Shown: positions 9,349-14,981 of the stretch, in pieces
Numbering within the stretch: the first letter of the stretch is position 1
How the letters are laid out: the number at the start of each line of letters is the position of its first letter
Source: Sphingobacteriaceae bacterium
GTDB taxonomy: Bacteria; Bacteroidota; Bacteroidia; B-17B0; Aurantibacillaceae
DNA length: 14,981 nt
Direction of reading: 5' to 3'
Assembly: GCA_016709575.1 (NCBI GenBank)
Contig: JADJMM010000016.1
Location: 1 to 14,981 of the forward strand
Notes under the pieces: model-generated
What the model was told of the DNA's origin: nothing
Databases searched by the model: none
What the model saw: the letters and a program-made list of their open reading frames with translations, nothing else
Program-made: the position numbers and the translations under genes

Positions 9349-9377
9349 ACGGTTTTAGCCTAAGGTAGGCATACCGT
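9349..9377. promoter_or_regulatory. Nested inverted repeat between P-loop kinase and thiolase
   Basis: ACGGT (9349-9353) pairs with ACCGT (9373-9377), and inside it GCCTA (9358-9362) pairs with TAGGC (9366-9370). It lies 42 bases upstream of the thiolase ATG and 80 bases beyond the kinase stop. There is no T-run, so an operator or mRNA structure is as likely as a terminator. On the minus strand, TAAATTTA just downstream loosely resembles a -7 box. Confidence 0.3.
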
Positions 9378-9456
9378 TGGTCGAATTTTGATTAACAAAA
9401 ACTAGGGTTATTAACACTATTTGGGAGCTTCGGGAATACAACTAGTTACATTAGAA

Positions 9457-9851
9457 CTACTTTATATTTCTGAGCCATTTTTGAATTTGCTCGTCACTTA
9501 TTTCGTGAATGTTTTTGCCCTTATGACGGTTTTCAACGGTAACAACAAAGACCGTATAATGAAATTCGGAAGCTAATTTAAAATAAGGTTCTAATTCCCA
9601 TTCCAAACTAAACACATTATCGATAAAAAAATTTTATCGAGGTCGTTAATCATACATTGTCGTGTATTCTCTTCGCATTGTTTATAGGCCAAATAATTTT
9701 TATCAAATTCAAAATTGTATTCACCGGTTTTTGAATCCGTAAAATAATCATCCACCGAAAACACCGGGTATTTTCCACTATCACTTAACACCTTTGCCAA
9801 AGTTGTTTTACCTGAACCGGGAAGACCGTAGAAGAAAATTAATGAATTCAT
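9457..9851 (-). CDS. Small P-loop NTPase, N4BP2/T4-Pnk-like kinase family (frameshifted)
   Basis: The start at 9851 puts the Walker A motif 'FFYGLPGSGKTTLAK' at residues 6-20, as usual for this family; an in-frame ATG at 9917 would add 22 residues without support. 'FSVDDYF' follows as the acidic kinase motif. The frame breaks in an A7 run at 9625-9631; one more A leads to 'FFIDNVFSLEWELEPYFKLA' and 'TVENRHKGKNIHEISDEQI', the 'ID(N)...W...PY...A' and 'R...HG/E(I/V)' pattern of N4BP2-like P-loop kinases, ending with TAG at 9457-9459. Total is about 131 residues. Relatives phosphorylate nucleic acid ends or unknown small substrates; the substrate here is unknown. It stands alone, divergent from the adhesin gene. 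Confidence 0.75.
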
Positions 9852-9950
9852 TTGTAAAGATAAACATATATTATCTAATAATAGTTGGAGTGAATGGTGT
9901 ATTATATTTAGTATCATATTAGCATTAAGCTAAATCAATTTAAAGACTAC

Positions 9951-9958
9951 CAAACCTA
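9951..9958 (-). promoter_or_regulatory. Possible -7 box (TAGGTTTG) upstream of the P-loop kinase
   Basis: TAGGTTTG fits TAnnTTTG on the minus strand, 99 bases upstream of the kinase start, in the intergenic region 9852-10027 shared with the divergent adhesin gene. No clear -33 TTG is seen. The same region has a short inverted repeat, TTAGC (9919-9923) with GCTAA (9929-9933). Nothing else is recognisable there. Confidence 0.25.
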
Positions 9959-10027
9959 TTAATTAAATATTAAATCATTAGCTTTTTCATTTCAATTTCT
10001 TTCTTTACGAATCAAAATCCCCGTATA

Positions 10028-12820
10028 GTGAAGCTTAAAATAAACATTTTTATTTTTGCTTTTTGCGAATGTTATTTCATTTAGTCAAACTGTTGCTTAC
10101 ACTACACCTAATTTAAAAATATTTAAATTACATTTTCCTACTGATTCTCTTTTGGTTTTGGTTAGGCTTCTCACTCGAGTGCAAAGCTTTACAAGGTGGA
10201 TTTTTGGTACAGAATTTAAAGTGGTTAGCCATATCAAGTTAAACGTAGTTTCATTAATAAAAATACGGCTATTCAATTCCTGTAATCACTGCAAATTCTA
10301 ATGCTCATAAAAATCTGCCTCCAATAGTTATTGCGATATGCGCAAATGAAGATTTTGAAGCATCAACTAGCACAACAGGAACAACTGCGGCCACTTCCAT
10401 CAGGAACTTCTTTAGCAGGATGGGTAGTTACTGCGGGGCTAAATTCTGGATTTAACGGATCATGCCTACAGACAGGCTGTTGTCCAACTGTAGGGCAAAT
10501 GATGCGTGGGTTGGAGCAACCCCTTGGACTGCACCAGCACCGGTAGGGAGTAATTCCAAATTCACCTCTTGGTGGAACAAAAATTTTACAAATGAATGAT
10601 AACCTAATTGTTGCTGAGGGCGAGGTGGTTCGTATACAACAAACTTTTTCCGGTTACTGCAACAGATGCCTTTCAATTTGCAGATATGGCAATGATGAAC
10701 AAGCAGATCGCGCGATATTTAGCGGTCGGCCTATGCTGAAGGTGAATTGATGGACTGCATGAACACGCCGCTTGCTTGTCCAATAGTAACTATTACGCCT
10801 CTAGCTCTTTTATGATTACTTCTACAGGATGGGCAACTAATTCGTTAAGTATTTCTTACACTCCAAGTTGGATAATTAAATCTATCGATTTTATCCCTTA
10901 TTTAGGAACCTGTATTATAGCAAAAATTACAGTTGTGGTGATTGTGATGGTTGAGCTCATTACGGTATGGCATTTGACGAGTGCGTTTGTTTACCAATGA
11001 CGATTAACGTTAATAATTTGCGGTGTTTCCTGTTAGCACTTCCGCTATTGCTGTTGCAGCTTAATGGTGTTTACTACTGCATCTTTAGTCACCGCTACTG
11101 GTATGGGTCCTTATTCTTGGACAGGACCACCCGCTAGTGGAATAACAAGCAATACTAATCAAGCAGTGAGCACAACTGTTGCCGGAAATTATACTTTTAG
11201 TGATAATTCCTCCCCGGGGCTACGTATGTAACAACAGTGATTTTATCTTTAAGTACTTTCCAGCTGGAGGATTTACGCGACCTAATACTTGTACAACTTA
11301 TACACTTACTAATAGCGGCTCAGCATCACCTGCGGTGAAAACTTATTCCATTATTGGAGCAGGCCGCCAACGTTTACCACAACCTCTCCAACAACAGTTA
11401 TCGGCATGGCCCCTTCAACAACTATACTATTTATCAAACTGTTACTAATGCTGCTGAATTATTTATACTACTACCTCGCAAATTATAACAACCCATCAGG
11501 ACCTTCACCCATTTGCACAACCTTCCTTTACGCAATGTTTGACAGGAAATGCATTTACGTTTTCTGCAACAACATGCAGGAACTCATACCTATAATTTCA
11601 CTCCAACGATTAGCGCCCCTGCTACAGGTAATACAGCCAATTATGGTGCAGTAAATTTTACAGCCCAGGAAGTTATGCAGTTAGACATGATAGAAAATTC
11701 AGCAGGATGTGTTACTGCGGCCTAAATCTGTAATTGTTGTTGGTCCAACACCAACTAATGGTAGTGTTGCAAGCGGTACGGCTCCTGGCTGCGCTGGCAA
11801 TCAGCCACTTTAACTGCATCAGGCGGACCGGGTAGTTTAATATGGACCGGACCGAATAGTTATACCGCAGTTGGTGGTGGAACAACTTTACTATAAATAA
11901 TTTTCAAACTAGTAACAATGGGATTTATACAATAACAGCTAGTAACAATGGGTGTACTACCCCACGTACAGTAAATTTAACAATGACTGGTCAGCCTGTA
12001 GTTACAATTTCAAATGATGGCCCATATTGCACCGGAGCAACTGCTCAATATACGAGTAAATATAAGTCCTGGATACACCCTCAATTTTCCGGGTGGTTCG
12101 TATTGGTACGGAAACTTCGTGGTGGTGGTATGCCGGAAATATTACCGGGCCAGTAGTTCCAAATATTCGGTGTACTCATCCTCCGGAACCTATTATTTTG
12201 ATGCCTATTTTACCAATGGATGTTTATGCAACAGCGAGTATGGTGGTAACTGTGAATCCTTGTTTTTACCAATAGAGTTGCTGGATTTTAACACTAACTG
12301 CTATAATAATGCTATTGAAGTTAATTGGGAGACTGCAACTGAAAGGGATAATAAACATTTTTACGATTTTACGTTCGGAAGGGCAGCATTTTCTTTTAAG
12401 TAATTGCGATTGTATCAGGAGCCGGGAACAGCAACAGTTCGAAACGATATAGATTACATTGATAAAAACATTGAAGCTGGTAAAACATATTACTATAAAT
12501 TACGTCAGACCGATTATAATAATTCGGAAAGCGATGTTGGGAAAATTAGTTTCTGTTTTATGTAATAAGAAAAATTATGTGTTACATTTTTCCGAACCAT
12601 CGAGTAACAAAGTTTATGTTATAAGTGAAAAAGATTTATATAATGTTAATGTAAATATTCTGGATGCAATGAGATTCAAAACATTAAAACCATTGCCAAC
12701 GTAAACTTAATCAAGAACGAACGTTTGTAATTGATATAAGAGATGTTATTAATAGTTTATTTATCAATTAGTAATTACTGGTAATGAGGTGGTTAAAAGA
12801 AAATACTTACTTACAAGTAA
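10028..12820 (+). CDS. Secreted multidomain adhesin-like protein with Ig-like modules and T9SS-type C-terminus (heavily frameshifted)
   Basis: Start probably GTG at 10028 (or a miscalled ATG): 'KLKINIFIFAF', then, with one T fewer in a run near 10060, 'ANVISFSQ', a signal peptide. A MAM-like N-terminal domain follows ('CANEDFEAST', 'GWVVTAGLNSGFNGSC', 'AWVGATPWTAPAP', 'PNSPLGGTKILQMND', 'YLGTC', 'AHYGMAFDEC'). Ig-like modules come next: about 11080-11220 ('YSWTGPPASG', 'AGNYTFSD'), 11780-12000 ('SGGPGSLIWTGPNSY', 'NNGIYTITASNNGC') and 12000-12270. About 12268-12540 reads 'LPIELLDFNTNC', 'VNWETATERDNKHF' and 'KTYYYKLRQTDYNNSE', the module that precedes type IX sorting signals. The end reads 'LVITGNEVVKRK' and stops near 12820 (exact frame uncertain). 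More than a dozen breaks prevent a full translation. Expected to be exported by the type IX system and held at the surface or released; ligand unknown. Confidence 0.75.
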
Positions 12821-12821
12821 G

Positions 12822-14172
12822 TTATTTCTGTTTCAATTTTTCGATAGATTTCTGAATATATTTTTCTGATGCCAATAAACTCATCTGAATACGTTTTACG
12901 TAACGAATACTATCAATAATCTCTTTTTGTTTCTTCTACAACATGTTTTTGCTCAGCGATAATCTCATTCTTAACTAACAACTCTTTGTTCACTTTTTGT
13001 TTCGCTCTATAACTTCTGAAAATGAAAATTGAAAATACTAACATAATCAATAAGCCGCCCGAAGTGAATACAACACTAATTTCTGTTTATGCTCTTTCCT
13101 TTCGTTCAGACTCCTTTTTCTTCTTCAAGCGCTTTAATTTGAGCTGTTTTCATTCTCAAATTCTGCCTGCAATTTTGACACTTTTTCAGTTGTTTCCTGA
13201 TTAGATAAACCTCCCTATAAATAATGTGCAGTTTATAATGTTTAAAATGCTTCTTTATAATTATTCTCTGCACTATCAATATGCAAAAACATCTGTAGAC
13301 TTCAACTTAAATGAATTTTGCTCCTGTTTCGCCAGCAAGCTTCATAGCATCATTAAGATGTTTTTTGCTTCCATGGAATTCCTTTTCTTGGTATAAACTC
13401 TACTGGGATCCAATAAAGAACTTGTTCCGCGATCGCGGTAAGGATCCTCTGCTCCAACTAAGCCCGGATTCAAAATTACCCGATTGCATCGGTATATTCT
13501 TGCCTTTTGTATAATATATCTGTCCGGCGAGACTGGAAGCATCCATCATTCCTGTGCCATGCCTTTTTAATAAATAATTGCAGCGCTTGCATATTATACT
13601 TTCTGCTGGAGGCCATGTTTCCCCATATCAAAATAAATCTTTCCGATAGTTTTTAGTAAATGCTAAATAGGTTTGTATCACTGGCATCTTCAAAAGTTTT
13701 TCGCTTTAAACTTATATTCCAAAGCCAATTTCTTTTTCCAAGAAAATCATAAATAGAGAGCCAATTCGTTAGATGACGCAGTCCTCTTATATCATTAATT
13801 TTTCTCTGATCTTAAGTGCTGGTGATTGTCCAATGACACGGAATAATCCCCTTTATGGCATCAAACCAATATGATATTATTGAAGGTATAAGCTGCTCAA
13901 TTAAAAAACATCCCGTTACTTGATGATTTAGAGGTTCAGTTTTCTCTAATTCAAAAGCGCGCTCAACTTGCTAATTTAAGGCTTCCGAGTAATTAGCTCC
14001 AACCAGCTTTTTCACAAAAATATTAATTATTTTAATGCGCTCTAAATTATTCTTTGCAGGTGATGACATGTCTTTTAATGAATCTTCTTCGGAAGAATAT
14101 GCTGACTTTAGGTTAAACGAAACAAAAAAACAATACGATAAATAAATTAATTATTCTGTATTTATTTATCAT
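12822..14172 (-). CDS. Second TPR membrane protein with C-terminal signalling coiled coil, no output domain (heavily frameshifted)
   Basis: The start at 14172 gives 'MINKYRIINLFIVLFF'; removing one base from the seven-base run at 14124-14130 yields 'VSFNLKSAYSSEEDSLKD', a clean signal peptide and mature start. The middle has TPR-like pieces ('NELALYY'-like and 'KHLNDAMKLAGETGAKF' near 13330-13370, 'DSAENNYKEAF' and 'KHYKLHIIYR' near 13215-13280). Then come a coiled coil ('QETTEKVSKLQAEFE'), a membrane helix ('GGLLIMLVFSIFIF', about 13065-13020) and 'NEIIAEQKHVVEE', 'QKEIIDSIRYVKRIQMSLLA', ending 'KLKQK' and TAA at 12822-12824. About 450 residues. Same architecture and tail as the protein at 5597-7229, so the two are paralogues. 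It starts 37 bases after the IcmF-type gene and may be cotranscribed with it. Confidence 0.72.
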
Positions 14173-14209
14173 TATATGATTCGAGTTTATTTCCCAATTA
14201 AGTATAGGA

Positions 14210-14981
14210 TTACATATTCGTCTATACTGCCCACCTACTTCAAATAATGAATAAGTTATTTGTCCGATGAACAATATTTTACAACTTCCATTAAATCATT
14301 AAAAATATTCTTGTTCACAGATAGCAGTTTCACTGCAATTTCTTTAACACCTCTGCTGATTTTTTTCTTTATAACAGACGTGTAACTCTTTCAGCATATT
14401 AATCTGATATTCTTTTTCTTCGTGTACTACAATTACTTCTTGTGGAATAATTGTTGGAGAACAAGTTGAACTTAAGAGATATTATTTACACCAATGATTG
14501 GATATTCACCGGTGTGTTTCAAGGTCTCGTAATACAAACTTTCTTCTTGTATTTTTCCTCGTTGGTACATAGTTTCCATAGCACCCAATACACCACCACG
14601 CTCCGTAATTTTATCAAATTTCACTTAATACTGCTTCTTCCACTAAATCTGTTAACTCTTCAATAATGAATGAACCTTGCAATGGATTTTCGTTCTTAAC
14701 AAAACCTAATTCACGGTTAATGATTAATTGAATGGCCATTGCTCTACGAACCGAACCTTCAGTTGGTGTGGTAATCGCTTCATCACCTGCATTTTGTGTG
14801 TAATGAATTACGAGTTATCATAAATAGCAGCCTACAATGCCTGTAAAGTTGTACGAATATCATTGAAATCAATTTTCCTGAGCGTGTAAAGAACGGCCTG
14901 ATGTTTGAATGTGATATTTCAACATCTGACTTCTTTCATTGCCACCATATTTCAATTTCATAGCCTTAGCCCAAATTTTAC
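14210..14981 (-). CDS. icmF: IcmF-type acyl-CoA mutase, C-terminal part (5' end outside window, frameshifted)
   Basis: About 257 codons of the C-terminal, substrate-binding part. Recognisable in order: 'KYGGNERSQMLKYHIQTSGR', 'SLHAQE', 'FNDIRTTLQAL', 'NSLHTNAGDEAITTPTEGSV', 'RRAMAIQLIINRELG', 'NPLQGSFIIEELTDLVEEAV', 'ERGGVLGAMETMYQRGKIQE', 'ETLKHTGEYPIIGVN' and 'LMEVVKYCS', then after a frame break 'GQITYSLFEVGGQYRR' and the stop at 14210-14212. The 'RRAMAIQLIINRELG' and 'FEVGGQYRR' stretches fit the fused isobutyryl-CoA mutase IcmF better than MutA/MutB. IcmF interconverts isobutyryl-CoA and butyryl-CoA (some also isovaleryl/pivalyl) with adenosylcobalamin; its B12 and GTPase domains are N-terminal and lie outside the window. 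A TAG at 14832-14834 stands where Tyr or Leu is expected. Confidence 0.85.

Noticed and set aside
10776..11000. Several short plus-strand ORFs within 10056-12403 as independent small proteins
   Set aside because: They are pieces of one adhesin in alternating frames; family motifs run across their boundaries.
12459..12704. Plus-strand ORF beginning 'MIKTLKLVKH'
   Set aside because: Its first part is a shifted reading of 'KNIEAGKTYYYKLRQTDY', which fits the adhesin's C-terminal module; its later part is simply the adhesin C-terminal region.
13338..13447. Cluster of common restriction palindromes (AAGCTT, CCATGG, GAATTC, two GGATCC, and the 12-base palindrome CCGCGATCGCGG), suggestive of a cloning polylinker or vector join
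   Set aside because: The minus strand stays TPR-like through part of it ('KHLNDAMKLAGETGAKF', 'YTKKRNSMEAK') and no vector sequence follows. Best read as coincidence in coding DNA, though the palindrome could be rechecked after polishing.
1..14981. tRNA, rRNA, CRISPR array, transposase, phage or toxin-antitoxin gene
   Set aside because: I looked on both strands and saw no cloverleaf, no regularly spaced direct repeats and no recognisable mobile or defence protein. The Asn/Thr linkers are codon-level repeats inside a gene, not CRISPR.

Overview
The window is AT-rich and reads as a Bacteroidota (Bacteroidetes) genome fragment. The signs are a cell-surface protein with Ig-like modules and a type IX secretion style C-terminus, TPR/coiled-coil signalling proteins ending in the 'KQKEI(L/I)DSI.Y..RIQ' helix typical of this phylum, an IcmF-type acyl-CoA mutase, an SH3-NlpC/P60 hydrolase, SPOR-like 'RVQIGAY' modules and TAnnTTTG-like promoter boxes. 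No rRNA, tRNA, CRISPR, insertion sequence or phage gene was seen.

Layout: 1-4449 (+) is the 3' part of one very large gene, with Ala/Glu/Lys/Asn coiled-coil modules separated by Asn/Thr/Gly linkers and ending in three SPOR-like domains. It meets, stop codon to stop codon, a minus-strand cluster. Read 5' to 3', this cluster is SH3-NlpC/P60 hydrolase (8036-7260), TPR-membrane-coiled-coil protein (7229-5597) and a pirin with a Tat-like leader (5590-4450). Spacings are 30 and 6 bases, so these three are probably one operon. A strong hairpin terminator and a REP-like palindrome (8051-8110) separate it from a minus-strand thiolase (9307-8134). Upstream lies a small P-loop kinase (9851-9457, minus). 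Divergent from it is a long plus-strand secreted adhesin-like gene (about 10028-12820). This converges on a second TPR-membrane-coiled-coil protein (14172-12822, minus), which follows the 3' end of an IcmF-type mutase (14981-14210, minus).

The dominant fact about this sequence is its error-like breakage. Every identifiable gene, including housekeeping enzymes, is interrupted by single-base frameshifts, many of them in homopolymer runs, and sometimes by a single-base stop. Joining frames across the breaks restores expected family motifs of roughly normal length. I therefore treat them as real genes read through an unpolished long-read assembly, not as pseudogenes, and give gene spans with break positions.

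Functionally this is a mixed chromosomal region: envelope proteins (SPOR giant, NlpC/P60, adhesin), two paralogous signalling proteins without an output domain, and acyl-CoA metabolism (thiolase, IcmF). I do not see a convincing new defence, mobile or biosynthetic system. The most unusual items are the giant coiled-coil/linker/triple-SPOR protein and the paired output-less TPR signalling proteins.
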